64,000 nucleotides of DNA, from contig NZ_WPIK01000003.1 in NCBI RefSeq assembly GCF_009754915.1, forward strand, positions 186,001 through 250,000, in the 5' to 3' direction. Below are positions 28,454 to 37,392 of this stretch, piece after piece (positions within the stretch are counted from its first letter, which is position 1; every line of letters begins with the position of its first letter). The notes under the pieces are model-generated. The model was not told where the DNA came from and did no database searches. It saw only the letters and a program-made list of their open reading frames with translations. The stretch comes from Mucilaginibacter arboris. Lineage in GTDB: Bacteria; Bacteroidota; Bacteroidia; Sphingobacteriales; Sphingobacteriaceae. The translations under genes were made by a program, and so were the position numbers.

Positions 28454-28757
28454 TTATATAATTTAAGTTTGGTTTATTATTGGTTATAGTGGTTAGGAGG
28501 GATATAACTGCACCATGCTAACAAATGTATAATCAATCCGGCCAATTTGTATTGGCTTATCTTTCATAAATACATGACGGATCTTTCACATTCCTTTTGC
28601 TTGCCCGTAGTGATTTATTTATTGTTGAGGAGTATTTAGTGCCTCGAAGTAAATAGGAATGAAACATCCTAAGGGTATATTTGAGTTAAACAAACCTGTT
28701 TTATATTGCCTTCAGGGACTACTTTAGTAAAGAAATGTTTTGTAAAAACCTACCAGG

Positions 28758-28860
28758 ATGCTTCTTTTAGCACTATAAAATTTGCATTTACATCTTGCGC
28801 TGCCGGCCGGATACAAAAAGCAAAGGGCTTTTGAAGATTTTTATGCGGTAAAAGAAGCAT
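28758..28860. repeat. Paired repeat unit upstream of the sialate O-acetylesterase-like gene
   Basis: Left arm ATGCTTCTTTTAGCACTATA at 28758, right arm TATGCGGTAAAAGAAGCAT ending 28860. Right flank AGAAACTTTAAACAGCTT carries the outer arm. Confidence 0.87.
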
Positions 28861-29002
28861 AGGGACATATTTTTTAGAAACTTTAAACAGCTTCCCCATA
28901 GAAATTTGGAATGAATAAAACGAAATGGATTAAACGGACATATTAATTCAGGGCCATGAATTTAAAACGGGAAGCTTTAAACCAATTTATAAAACACGCC
29001 TT

Positions 29003-30421
29003 ATGAGAAACGGCTATAATATCAAGTTAGCTTTATCAATTTTATTTCTTCTGTTTGCACATACTGTAAGCGCAAGGGTTAAACTTCCCTCCGTCATCGG
29101 TAATAATATGGTTCTCCAGCAGCAGTCGCAGGCCAAATTATGGGGATGGGCAAAAGGTAATGCGCAGGTTGGCATTACCACTTCCTGGAACAATAAAGAA
29201 TATAAAGTTAGGGCAGATGCTGCAGGCAACTGGATGGTAAAATTGGTTACACCTGTTGCTGGCGGCCCTTACCAAATAGCTTTTAATGATGGTGACCTGG
29301 TTACGATTAACAATGTACTGATAGGCGAAGTTTGGGTTTGTTCCGGGCAATCCAATATGGAAATGCCGTTAAGGGGCAATTCTTCTCCGATCCTCAATGC
29401 AAATGATATTATTGTTAATGCTGATAACCCGCAATTGCGTTTGTTTACGGTAGGGCGGGCAGCAACTTTATCACCTCAAACAGATTGTAAAGGGCAATGG
29501 AACGAATCTACTTCCGAAACAGCAAGGGATTTTAGCGCCCTTGCTTTTCAGTTTGGGGAGATGCTCCAGAAAAAGCTTCGTGTACCGGTAGGATTGATCG
29601 TATCAAGCGTAGGCGGAACAATGATCGAATCCTGGATGGGCAAAAGCAGTTTGGACGGTTTCCCGGAAGTGAAAGTTCCGGTTAGTATTGATACCGTTAA
29701 ACAACCCTATAAACTGCCTACAACTTTATTTAACGGAATGATTGCCCCTTTGTTAAACTTTGATATTAAAGGGTTTATCTGGTACCAGGGCGAAAGCAAC
29801 CGCCATGAACCCCAATTATACGGAAAGCTCTTCCCGGTAATGGTTGCCGACTGGCGCAGGCAATGGCAGCAGGGCGAACTGCCTTTTTACTTTGTGCAGA
29901 TCGCGCCCTATGGCTCTGCAGACAAAAGCAGGAGCGGCCCGCTTTTGAGGGAGGCACAATTGAAGGCCATGAGTATCATTCCAAATTGCGGCATGGCATC
30001 AACCATGGATGTTGGAATGGAAAAAAACATCCATTATATGAACAAAACCATACCGGCGCATCGGCTCGGCTACTGGGCTTTGGGCAAAACCTATGGCATT
30101 AAGGGCATTGGCTACAATGCCCCCTTGTATAAATCTATAACGATAGATGGCAACAAGGCTACCCTTAGCTTTTATTTTGCAAACTATCTTACTTCCTTCG
30201 AAAAACCCCTGACACTTTTTGAGATAGCAGGAAAGGATAAAATATTTTACCCGGCAAAAGCAGTATTAAAAGGCGGCCAGGTGATCGTGGAAAGCGGGCA
30301 GGTTAAGGTGCCGGTAGCCGTAAGGTATGCCTTTAAAGAATTTGTTGTTGCCGAATTGTATAATAATGATGGTTTGCCCGCATCCTCTTTCCGGACGGAC
30401 AATTGGGACGATATCCGGTAA
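29003..30421 (+). CDS. Sialate O-acetylesterase-like protein (SASA family)
   Basis: 472 residues. Signal peptide (SILFLLFAHTVSARV), then the typical opening LPSVIGNNMVLQQ and an Ig-like beta domain (about 25-110). The SGNH catalytic core starts at GEVWVCSGQSNMEMPL (nucleophile Ser). Block III is WYQGESNRHEPQLYG, and the Asp/His block is TMDVGMEKNIHYMNKTI. The length and order match PUL-associated sialate O-acetylesterases, which in environmental Bacteroidota usually act on acetylated plant polysaccharides rather than sialic acid. It is the second SGNH esterase and, with the alpha/beta-hydrolase, the third esterase of the locus. It is the last PUL gene before the cell-wall cluster. Confidence 0.9.
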   Translation: MRNGYNIKLALSILFLLFAHTVSARVKLPSVIGNNMVLQQQSQAKLWGWAKGNAQVGITTSWNNKEYKVRADAAGNWMVKLVTPVAGGPYQIAFNDGDLVTINNVLIGEVWVCSGQSNMEMPLRGNSSPILNANDIIVNADNPQLRLFTVGRAATLSPQTDCKGQWNESTSETARDFSALAFQFGEMLQKKLRVPVGLIVSSVGGTMIESWMGKSSLDGFPEVKVPVSIDTVKQPYKLPTTLFNGMIAPLLNFDIKGFIWYQGESNRHEPQLYGKLFPVMVADWRRQWQQGELPFYFVQIAPYGSADKSRSGPLLREAQLKAMSIIPNCGMASTMDVGMEKNIHYMNKTIPAHRLGYWALGKTYGIKGIGYNAPLYKSITIDGNKATLSFYFANYLTSFEKPLTLFEIAGKDKIFYPAKAVLKGGQVIVESGQVKVPVAVRYAFKEFVVAELYNNDGLPASSFRTDNWDDIR

Positions 30422-30631
30422 AAAATCAGCATAAAACGGAAATTGATAAAAAAGTAAGAATTTAAAAGATAAGGTAATTATTGTTACAAGGGTTTCTGTT
30501 AAATCGGTAGGGTAGATCTGATTGTCGTTTTGTCACCACAAAAAGGACGCTTTCTATTGGTTTAACTTAAAATCCCTTAATTAATTTAAACAGGCCCTAA
30601 CATAAAAATCCTCTTTCTGTAACTATTAATC

Positions 30632-30657
30632 AAGTCCGCAATAGCCGGACTTTTTTT
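30632..30657 (+). terminator. Rho-independent terminator before mraZ
   Basis: Stem AAGTCCG (30632-30638) / CGGACTT (30646-30652) with a 7-nt loop and a T7 run. It separates the upstream transcript from the mraZ promoter. Confidence 0.8.
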
Positions 30658-30729
30658 ATGTCGATAAAAACAGTATTCCTCATTTAGAAGCACTTAAAAA
30701 AAATAAAAAATTAATGTTGAAAACTTTTA

Positions 30730-30770
30730 GTGGGGAATTGTGGTAAAAGGTGGTAAAATATTTACTTTTA
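30730..30770 (+). promoter_or_regulatory. MraZ box and dcw promoter
   Basis: Three direct repeats start at a strict 10-bp spacing: GTGGGG (30730), GTGGTA (30740), GTGGTA (30750). This is the layout of MraZ operators, GTGG-type hexamers repeated every 10 bp. A -33-like TTG at 30738-30740 lies within the box, and a -7-like TACTTTTA is at 30763-30770. The mraZ start is 29 bp on. MraZ is expected to bind here and regulate its own cluster. Confidence 0.8.
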
Positions 30771-30798
30771 CTCATTAAATATTACCCTTATTGGGACG

Positions 30799-31263
30799 AT
30801 GCCACATTTTTTAGGTGAGTTTGAATGTAAGCTTGATGCAAAAGGGAGGATGATGATCCCCTCGAACCTCAGGAAACAGCTTCCGGAAGCTGAACGGGAA
30901 GGGCTTGTCATCAATCGCGGTTTTGAAAAACACCTGGTCATTTATCCGCACAAAGAGTGGGATTTGATCATGGATGAACTGGGCAAGCTCAATCAGTTTG
31001 AAAAAAAGAACCGGGAGTTTGTCAGGTATTTTACAAGAGGGGCAACGGAAATATTGCCGGATGCTGCCGGAAGGATACTTTTTCCGAAATCATTATTAGA
31101 ATACGCCGGTATCGGGACAGACGTTGTATTAACCGGAAATTTAAATAAAATAGAAGTTTGGGCGCAAAGCGCTTACGATGAGCAGTTGGATAACGAGCCG
31201 GAGAATTTTGCAAACCTGGCGGAAGAAGTAATGGGAAACCAAAGAAGCAAAACCAATGAATAA
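30799..31263 (+). CDS. mraZ: Transcriptional regulator MraZ
   Basis: 154 residues with the two SpoVT-AbrB-like half domains of MraZ: GEFECKLDAKGRMMIPSNLR near the N terminus and TRGATEILPDAAGRILFPKSL in the second half, each carrying the DxxGR(I/M)xxP signature. In other bacteria MraZ is a ring-shaped DNA-binding protein that controls the dcw cluster by binding GTGG repeats, and three such repeats lie directly upstream. Its 3' end overlaps rsmH by 8 bp, consistent with translational coupling in one long operon. Confidence 0.96.
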   Translation: MPHFLGEFECKLDAKGRMMIPSNLRKQLPEAEREGLVINRGFEKHLVIYPHKEWDLIMDELGKLNQFEKKNREFVRYFTRGATEILPDAAGRILFPKSLLEYAGIGTDVVLTGNLNKIEVWAQSAYDEQLDNEPENFANLAEEVMGNQRSKTNE

Positions 31264-32158
31264 TTACCATACACCCGTAATGCTGCAGGAATGTATTGCT
31301 GCACTTGCTATCCAGCCGGAAGGTACTTACGTGGATGTAACTTTTGGTGGCGGCGGTCATTCCAAAGAGATCCTAAACCATTTGGGTGAAGGCGGCCGTC
31401 TGCTTGCTTTTGATCAGGATGAAGATGCTAAAAGAAATGTGCCCGAAGATGAACGTTTTACTTTTGTGGAGCAGAATTTCAGGTACTTAAAAAATTATTG
31501 CCGTTTGTATGAAGCTATTCCGGTAAACGGAATTTTAGCTGATCTGGGCGTTTCTTCCCACCAGTTTGACCAGGCGGAAAGAGGTTTTTCTGTTCGTTTT
31601 GATGCCGATCTGGATATGCGGATGAACCAGGGCAGCGAACTGACGGCTAAAAAGATCATCAACTCTTATAGTGAAGAAGATTTGCACCGCATTTTCGGGA
31701 TGTATGGTGAACTGCAAAATGCAAAAACACTGGCAAAAACAGTAGTAACAGCAAGGTTAAACCAACCGATCGGAACTATTGCTGAGTTGAAAACCGCTAT
31801 ACAAAACCTCATCCCTAAAGGAAAAGAAAATAAATATTTAGCCCAGGTTTTTCAGGCTTTGCGGATTGAAGTTAACCAGGAACTGGAGGCTTTACAGGAT
31901 TTTTTAACGCAGTCGGCAGAAGTGCTGGTTTCTGGCGGACGATTAGTGGTCATGTCTTATCATTCCCTGGAAGACCGTTTGGTTAAAAATTTCATTTCCA
32001 AAGGGAAATTTCGGGGCGAAGTAGAAAAAGATTTTTATGGTAATGATCAAAAACCATTTGATGCGGTAAGCCGTGGTGCGATAACGGCATCAGAAGAAGA
32101 AATAAAAAATAACAACCGGGCACGCAGTGCTAAATTAAGGATAGCTGTAAAAAAATGA
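31256..32158 (+). CDS. rsmH: 16S rRNA (cytosine-1402-N4) methyltransferase RsmH
   Basis: 300 residues. SAM-binding motif YVDVTFGGGGHSKEIL near the N terminus, the RsmH segment NGILADLGVSSHQFDQAERGFS, and the C-terminal SGGRLVVMSYHSLEDRLVKNF followed by NNRARSAKLRIA are all diagnostic. It methylates C1402 in the 30S decoding centre. It overlaps mraZ at the start and ftsL by 4 bp at the end. Confidence 0.97.
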   Translation: MNNYHTPVMLQECIAALAIQPEGTYVDVTFGGGGHSKEILNHLGEGGRLLAFDQDEDAKRNVPEDERFTFVEQNFRYLKNYCRLYEAIPVNGILADLGVSSHQFDQAERGFSVRFDADLDMRMNQGSELTAKKIINSYSEEDLHRIFGMYGELQNAKTLAKTVVTARLNQPIGTIAELKTAIQNLIPKGKENKYLAQVFQALRIEVNQELEALQDFLTQSAEVLVSGGRLVVMSYHSLEDRLVKNFISKGKFRGEVEKDFYGNDQKPFDAVSRGAITASEEEIKNNNRARSAKLRIAVKK

Positions 32159-32565
32159 ACCGTTTAAGAGCAGAAATTCTGGAAGAAGAGGAACCGGAAA
32201 AGGAATTGATTGTTGAGGAAAAACCGCCTGCCGGTAAAATTCCTGATAACTTTTTCACTTTACTGTTCCAGAAAGGGGTTGTTTCTACCGAAGCTGCTAC
32301 CCGCATGCTGCCGTTTATGTTTTTTGTGGCTTTTCTGGCAATGGTTTATATCGCTAACCGCCACATGGCCGAAAATAATATCAGGGATATTGATAAATTA
32401 TCTAAACAGGTAAAAGAACTTAGCTGGGATTATAAAACAACTAAAGCAGAACTTTCCTACAGGAGTACATTAACAGAAGTAGAGAAAAAAGCAGATAGTT
32501 TAGGGTTAAAAACATCTGTAGAACCTCCGCAGAAAATTACGGTAACAGAAGAAGATGAGCATTAG
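32155..32565 (+). CDS. ftsL: FtsL-like cell division protein
   Basis: 136 residues. A cytoplasmic N-terminal part of about 55 residues is rich in E and K, followed by one transmembrane helix (MLPFMFFVAFLAMVYIAN) and a periplasmic coiled-coil-like segment (NNIRDIDKLSKQVKELSWDY). The sequence is too variable to name by similarity alone, but the single-pass topology, coiled coil and position between rsmH and ftsI are those of FtsL, which links FtsQ/B and FtsW/I at the septum. It overlaps both neighbours (4 bp and 11 bp). Confidence 0.85.
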   Translation: MNRLRAEILEEEEPEKELIVEEKPPAGKIPDNFFTLLFQKGVVSTEAATRMLPFMFFVAFLAMVYIANRHMAENNIRDIDKLSKQVKELSWDYKTTKAELSYRSTLTEVEKKADSLGLKTSVEPPQKITVTEEDEH

Positions 32566-34654
32566 GACCAACATACTGCTGCGCGTATATCTGGCTTTTG
32601 GCCTGATTGTGCTATTTGCTGCGGCAGTAATGGTACAGTTATGCCGAGTACAGTTTTTGCAAGGTAAAAAATGGGCAGCGATGCAGGACAGCCTTTCTAT
32701 CCGTTACGTTAATGTAGAAGCTGCCCGCGGAAATATTTTTGCCTTGGATGGCAGCATGCTGGCTACCTCTGTACCAGAATATGAATTGCGGATGGATATG
32801 GTAGATGGTGCCATAACAGACGATAAAGTATTTTACGACAAAGTAGATTCGCTGGCCATGAAGCTTTCTGCTTTTTTTGGTGATAAATCTGCCCGTGATT
32901 ATTCCCGTTACCTTCGTGATGGTCGCCGGGACAGTTCCCGTTACTTACTGATTAAACGAAAGGTTTCTTTTCAGGATTTAAAGCAGATCAAAAAGTTCCC
33001 AATTTTTAACTTGGGCAAATATGGCGGCGGATTAATAGTTCTTCAAAAAAATAAACGGATTTTGCCTTACCGTTCTTTAGCTGCCAGAACCATTGGCTAT
33101 AAAAATGAGAACGTAAAAAATGCAGTTGGTTTAGAAGGTGCTTACGCTTCTTATATCAACGGAGAATCTGGTAAAAGATTGATGCAAAGAATTGCCGGCG
33201 GTGTATGGAAACCGGTAAATGAGGATTATGAAATAGCACCAAAAGAAGGCGCTGATATTATTTCTACGCTTGATGTTAATTTTCAGGACGTAGCCCAAAA
33301 TGCTTTAGAAAAGCAGTTGATTAAAAGTGATGCAGACCACGGAGCGGTTATTTTAATGGAAGTTGCAACCGGGGAAGTTCGTGCTGTTGCCAATTTTACA
33401 AAAGTAGCGCCTGGTGAATATAAAGAGAAGTTTAATTACGCCATTGCTGGTAATCAGGATCCGGGTTCAACTTTTAAATTAGCTTCTTACATGGCTTTGC
33501 TGGAAGATCATAAAGTAGATACCGGAACAATGGTAAATACTGGTTTTTATAAAATTCCGGGGCATATCATTAAAGATTCGCATGGAAGTATCGGTGTGGT
33601 TACGGTAAAAAGGGCATTTGAAGAATCCTCCAATGCCGCAGTAGCTTATCTGGTAAATAATGCTTACCATAATAATCAGTCTCAATTTACAGATCATTTA
33701 TATGAATGGAAGCTGAATGAGAAATTAGGTTTGCAGATACCCGGAGAAGCGCAACCGGTAATTAAAAACCCTAATAATAAAAGCTGGAACAAGAACATGA
33801 CTTTGCCCCAAATGGCCTATGGTTATGAAATGCAGTTAACTCCTTTAAAAATGCTTTCTTTTTATAATGCGGTTGCTAATAACGGTAAATATATAGCACC
33901 AATTTTTGTAAAAGAGATCAGAAGGTTAGGTAACCCGATAGAGCAGTTCCAGGCAAGGGTAATCAATGAAAAAATATGTTCTGAAGTAACCTTGGGCAAG
34001 ATAAAGAAAATGCTGGAAGGCGTAGTGTTGGAGGGTAGCGGAAAGCAAATTGTTTATAACCCGCTTTACAAAATAGCTGGTAAAACAGGCACGGCGCAGG
34101 TGGCAGATGCAAACAGGGGATATAGAGGAAAACGTCAGTACCAGGCTTCCTTTGTAGGTTATTTTCCGGCTAATAAGCCTAAATATTCTATGATCGTTGT
34201 GATCAACGATCCTAAAGGCGCTTATTATGGCGCGTTGGTTTCTGGCCCTGTTTTTAGAGAAATAGCTGATAAAGTATATTCAATCGATCTGGAAATGAAC
34301 CAGGATAAACCCAGTATTCATATAGCCGGAAATGCACTATCGCCCAAAGCCAAAATTGGCCAGCAAAAAGCTACACAAGAGGTTTATTCCAAACTTGGAT
34401 TGAAAGTAACTTATGCTAAAAATAATGAAACAGAGAGCGATAGCAGTGATGATTTTTCTACGGTAAAAGAAGCATCGTCTAAAAAAGGCGCAGTGCCATC
34501 AGCGGTTGGAATGGGTTTACGTGATGCTTTGTTTATCATGGGAAATGCAGGCTATAAGGTTGCAGTAATTGGCAGCGGAACGGTTGTTAAACAATCTGTT
34601 GGTGCAGGAAGCATCATACCAAAAGGATCTAAAATTGTACTCGAATTAGAATGA
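32555..34654 (+). CDS. ftsI: Division-specific penicillin-binding protein with PASTA domain (FtsI)
   Basis: 699 residues. One N-terminal membrane helix (YLAFGLIVLFAAAVMVQL), a dimerisation domain, then the transpeptidase with the SxxK motif in DPGSTFKLAS, SxN in EESSNAAVAY and KTG in AGKTGTAQV. After a charged linker comes one PASTA domain at the C terminus (VPSAVGMGLRDALFIMGNAGYKV to the end). It cross-links septal peptidoglycan with FtsW. The linker (TVKEASSKKGAV) is encoded by a sequence matching the dispersed repeat arm and part of its flank (34459-34490). Its stop codon overlaps the murE start by 4 bp. Confidence 0.95.
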   Translation: MSIRTNILLRVYLAFGLIVLFAAAVMVQLCRVQFLQGKKWAAMQDSLSIRYVNVEAARGNIFALDGSMLATSVPEYELRMDMVDGAITDDKVFYDKVDSLAMKLSAFFGDKSARDYSRYLRDGRRDSSRYLLIKRKVSFQDLKQIKKFPIFNLGKYGGGLIVLQKNKRILPYRSLAARTIGYKNENVKNAVGLEGAYASYINGESGKRLMQRIAGGVWKPVNEDYEIAPKEGADIISTLDVNFQDVAQNALEKQLIKSDADHGAVILMEVATGEVRAVANFTKVAPGEYKEKFNYAIAGNQDPGSTFKLASYMALLEDHKVDTGTMVNTGFYKIPGHIIKDSHGSIGVVTVKRAFEESSNAAVAYLVNNAYHNNQSQFTDHLYEWKLNEKLGLQIPGEAQPVIKNPNNKSWNKNMTLPQMAYGYEMQLTPLKMLSFYNAVANNGKYIAPIFVKEIRRLGNPIEQFQARVINEKICSEVTLGKIKKMLEGVVLEGSGKQIVYNPLYKIAGKTGTAQVADANRGYRGKRQYQASFVGYFPANKPKYSMIVVINDPKGAYYGALVSGPVFREIADKVYSIDLEMNQDKPSIHIAGNALSPKAKIGQQKATQEVYSKLGLKVTYAKNNETESDSSDDFSTVKEASSKKGAVPSAVGMGLRDALFIMGNAGYKVAVIGSGTVVKQSVGAGSIIPKGSKIVLELE
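34459..34475. repeat. Repeat arm inside ftsI
   Basis: TACGGTAAAAGAAGCAT; the following CGTCTAAAAAAGGCGC resembles the flank of intergenic arms at 8405 and 28283. It lies in the non-conserved linker between the transpeptidase and PASTA domains. Confidence 0.55.
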
Positions 34655-36111
34655 AGTTACTAAAGGATATATGCAACGGAATTACTAATCTGGCTAATTT
34701 AAACAAGCCGGAACAGGAAATTACTGCGCTTGTTTTTGATTCCCGGAAAGTTGTTCCCGGTAGCCTTTTCTTTGCTGTTCGCGGAACTTTGGCTGATGGT
34801 CACCTTTTTATCGATCAGGCAATTGCTGCTGGTGCTGTTGCTGTTGTTTGCGAAGAAATACCGCAAGGCAAAAATGCTGATACTGTTTTTATCAAGGTAA
34901 AAGATGCATCCGAAGCTTTAGGTTTTGCAGCGGCTAACTTTTACGATCATCCTTCTGCTAAATTAAAATTAGTTGGTGTAACCGGTACAAACGGTAAAAC
35001 CACTGTTGTAACCTTACTATTCAAGCTTTTTAGAGAACTGGGTTACAAATGCGGCATGCTTTCTACTGTAGAAAACCGGATTAATAATGAAGTTATTCCT
35101 GCAACACATACCACACCAGATCCGATTGCTTTAAACCAGTTGTTGTATGAAATGGTGGAACTGGGCTGCGATTATGCTTTTATGGAAGTGAGTTCGCATG
35201 CAATTGTACAGCATCGCATTACCGGTTTAGCTTTTGCCGGAGCTTTATTTTCTAACATCACCCACGATCATCTCGATTTCCATAAAACTTTTGACAATTA
35301 TCTGAAAGCTAAAAAAGCATTTTTTGATGGCTTGCCAGTTACTGCTTTTGCCTTAACAAATTTAGACGATAAAAATGGCAGGGTGATGTTGCAAAATACC
35401 AAAGCTACTCAGAAAACTTATGCTTTAAAAAGCATGGCCGATTTTAAGGCTAAAATTATCGAAAACCAGTTTGGCGGTTTGCTTTTAAATATTGATAACC
35501 AGGAAGTTTGGTTCAAGCTGGTTGGCAGCTTCAATGCTTATAATTTGCTGGCTGTTTATGGCGCTGCCCTATTGCTTGATCAGGATAAAGAAAAAGTTTT
35601 AACGGTAATGAGCCGTTTATCAGGTGCAGAAGGCAGGTTTGATTATATCATTTCTCCTAAAAAAGTTATCGGCATTGTTGATTATGCCCACACGCCCGAT
35701 GCAGTACAAAATGTTTTAAGTACGATAAAAGACATTCGCAAAGGCAACGAACAGGTTATTACCGTGATTGGTTGCGGCGGCGACCGTGATAAAACAAAAC
35801 GCCCGGTTATGGCAAGTGTTGCCTGCGAGTGGAGCGATAAAGTGATTTTAACTTCTGATAATCCGCGCTCTGAGGAACCAGACCAAATTATCAGAGATAT
35901 GGAAGCTGGCATCACACCAGATCAGCAACGAAAAGTTTTTGCCATTGCTGATAGAAAAGAGGCGATAAAAGCAGCATGCCATTTAGCACAACCGGAAGAT
36001 ATAATTTTATTGGCCGGAAAAGGCCATGAAAAATACCAGGAGATAAAAGGTGTAAAATATCCTTTTGATGATAAACAGATTTTGACAGAACAATTTAAAC
36101 TCATAAACTGA
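34651..36111 (+). CDS. murE: UDP-MurNAc-L-Ala-D-Glu: diaminopimelate ligase MurE
   Basis: 486 residues with the Mur-ligase layout: N-terminal UDP-binding domain, central ATPase with the P-loop [12 protein letters not shown], the [13 protein letters not shown] segment, and a C-terminal domain with SDNPRSEEP. The DNPR motif is the marker for meso-diaminopimelate rather than lysine, as expected for a Gram-negative wall. It catalyses the third amino-acid addition to the peptidoglycan precursor in the cytoplasm. It shares its last base with the mraY start (ATG 36111). Confidence 0.97.
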   Translation: MKLLKDICNGITNLANLNKPEQEITALVFDSRKVVPGSLFFAVRGTLADGHLFIDQAIAAGAVAVVCEEIPQGKNADTVFIKVKDASEALGFAAANFYDHPSAKLKLVGVTGTNGKTTVVTLLFKLFRELGYKCGMLSTVENRINNEVIPATHTTPDPIALNQLLYEMVELGCDYAFMEVSSHAIVQHRITGLAFAGALFSNITHDHLDFHKTFDNYLKAKKAFFDGLPVTAFALTNLDDKNGRVMLQNTKATQKTYALKSMADFKAKIIENQFGGLLLNIDNQEVWFKLVGSFNAYNLLAVYGAALLLDQDKEKVLTVMSRLSGAEGRFDYIISPKKVIGIVDYAHTPDAVQNVLSTIKDIRKGNEQVITVIGCGGDRDKTKRPVMASVACEWSDKVILTSDNPRSEEPDQIIRDMEAGITPDQQRKVFAIADRKEAIKAACHLAQPEDIILLAGKGHEKYQEIKGVKYPFDDKQILTEQFKLIN

Positions 36112-37352
36112 TGCTGTATTACCTGTTTACCTATCTCTATAAAAACCACAATATCCCTGGGGTCGGCGTTTTCCAGTACATCTCGTTCCGTACGGCTATG
36201 TCTGTTATTCTTTCGCTGATTATTACAACTGTTTTTGGCGGAAGGATTATTAAATATCTGCAGAAGAAGCAAGTTGGCGAAACGGTAAGGAACTTAGGTT
36301 TGGAAGGCCAGATGCAAAAACAGGGAACGCCAACAATGGGTGGGATTATGATTTTGATGGGAATTCTAATCCCAACTTTATTACTCGCCAAACTGGATAA
36401 TATTTACATCATCCTGATGATTATTACTACCATCTGGATGGGAACAGTAGGATTTTTAGATGATTACATCAAGGTTTTTAAAAAGAATAAAGAAGGGTTA
36501 GCAGGCCGTTTTAAAATTGTTGGCCAGGTTGGTTTATCGGTTATTATTGGCTGGACGATGTATTTTAGCCCGGAAATCGTTATCCGTCAAACCGTAACGC
36601 TTCCGGTAAAATATGATGTTCCGGTAGAAGTTCATCAGCAGGGCAACAAATATATTTATACGCAGGATATTAAATCTACCAAAACCAATGTGCCTTTTTA
36701 CAAGCATAACGAGTTTGATTATGCTAAAGTGATCAAATTTATTGGTCCGGGTTACGAGCATTATGCACTGATTGTTTTCATGCTGTTTACCATTTTTATC
36801 ATTACCGCAGTTTCTAACGGTGCTAATATTACCGATGGAATTGATGGTTTGGCAACAGGAACCTCAGCAATAATTGGAATTACATTAGCAGTTCTCGCTT
36901 ATGTTTCCGGTAATACCGTAATTGCTGATTACCTGAACATCGTTTACATACCAAATTCTGGTGAACTTGTAATTTTTGCCGGTGCTTTTGTAGGTGCTTG
37001 TGTCGGCTTTTTGTGGTACAATTCGTATCCGGCACAAATATTTATGGGAGATACCGGCAGTCTGGCAATCGGCGGGATCATCGCTGCCTTTGCCATCATG
37101 ATCCGTAAAGAATTGCTGATACCTCTTTTATGCGGTATTTTTTTAATCGAACTGGTTTCGGTGATTTTACAGGTGAGTTATTTCAAGTTCACCAAAAAGA
37201 AATACGGAGAAGGCAGACGGATATTTTTAATGTCGCCGCTGCATCATCACTTTCAGAAAAAAGGTTATCACGAATCCAAAATTGTTACGAGGTTTTGGAT
37301 CGTTGGTATTTTTCTGGCCATTGTAACCATCGTAACCTTAAAATTAAGGTAG
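36111..37352 (+). CDS. mraY: Phospho-MurNAc-pentapeptide transferase MraY
   Basis: 413 residues, about 50 longer than the E. coli enzyme. Multi-pass membrane protein with GTPTMGG near residue 70, [17 protein letters not shown] (catalytic Asp-Asp), [23 protein letters not shown] and the C-terminal [11 protein letters not shown] histidine motif. The extra length is a periplasmic or loop insertion around [20 protein letters not shown], which is usual in Bacteroidota MraY as far as I recall. It makes lipid I. The gene's last codons and stop (TAG 37350-37352) overlap a repeat arm ending at 37364. Confidence 0.97.
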   Translation: MLYYLFTYLYKNHNIPGVGVFQYISFRTAMSVILSLIITTVFGGRIIKYLQKKQVGETVRNLGLEGQMQKQGTPTMGGIMILMGILIPTLLLAKLDNIYIILMIITTIWMGTVGFLDDYIKVFKKNKEGLAGRFKIVGQVGLSVIIGWTMYFSPEIVIRQTVTLPVKYDVPVEVHQQGNKYIYTQDIKSTKTNVPFYKHNEFDYAKVIKFIGPGYEHYALIVFMLFTIFIITAVSNGANITDGIDGLATGTSAIIGITLAVLAYVSGNTVIADYLNIVYIPNSGELVIFAGAFVGACVGFLWYNSYPAQIFMGDTGSLAIGGIIAAFAIMIRKELLIPLLCGIFLIELVSVILQVSYFKFTKKKYGEGRRIFLMSPLHHHFQKKGYHESKIVTRFWIVGIFLAIVTIVTLKLR

Positions 37353-37364
37353 TAAAAGAAGCAT
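37343..37364. repeat. Repeat arm overlapping the mraY stop codon
   Basis: ATTAAGGTAGTAAAAGAAGC then AT. The mraY stop codon lies within it; the murD start is 29 bp downstream. Confidence 0.65.
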
Positions 37365-37392
37365 TAAGTCAAAACGAAAAATAAATAAAGCT

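Larger units (their letters stand above)
28007..29002. other. 996-bp gap with three repeat loci and a possible gene remnant
   Basis: Holds repeat loci at 28121, 28191-28282 and 28758-28860. On the minus strand an open stretch at 28337-28453 ends in a peptide containing DGFSIEAKDFQGGYFP and a TAA stop; it looks like the C-terminal end of a lost gene but is too short to identify. The rest is AT-rich and shows nothing else recognisable. Confidence 0.6.
30422..30798. other. Boundary between the PUL and the division/cell-wall cluster
   Basis: 377 bp with no gene. It contains a hairpin terminator at 30632-30657 and the mraZ control region at 30730-30770. The stretch between SASA and the terminator shows nothing else recognisable. 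Confidence 0.7.
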
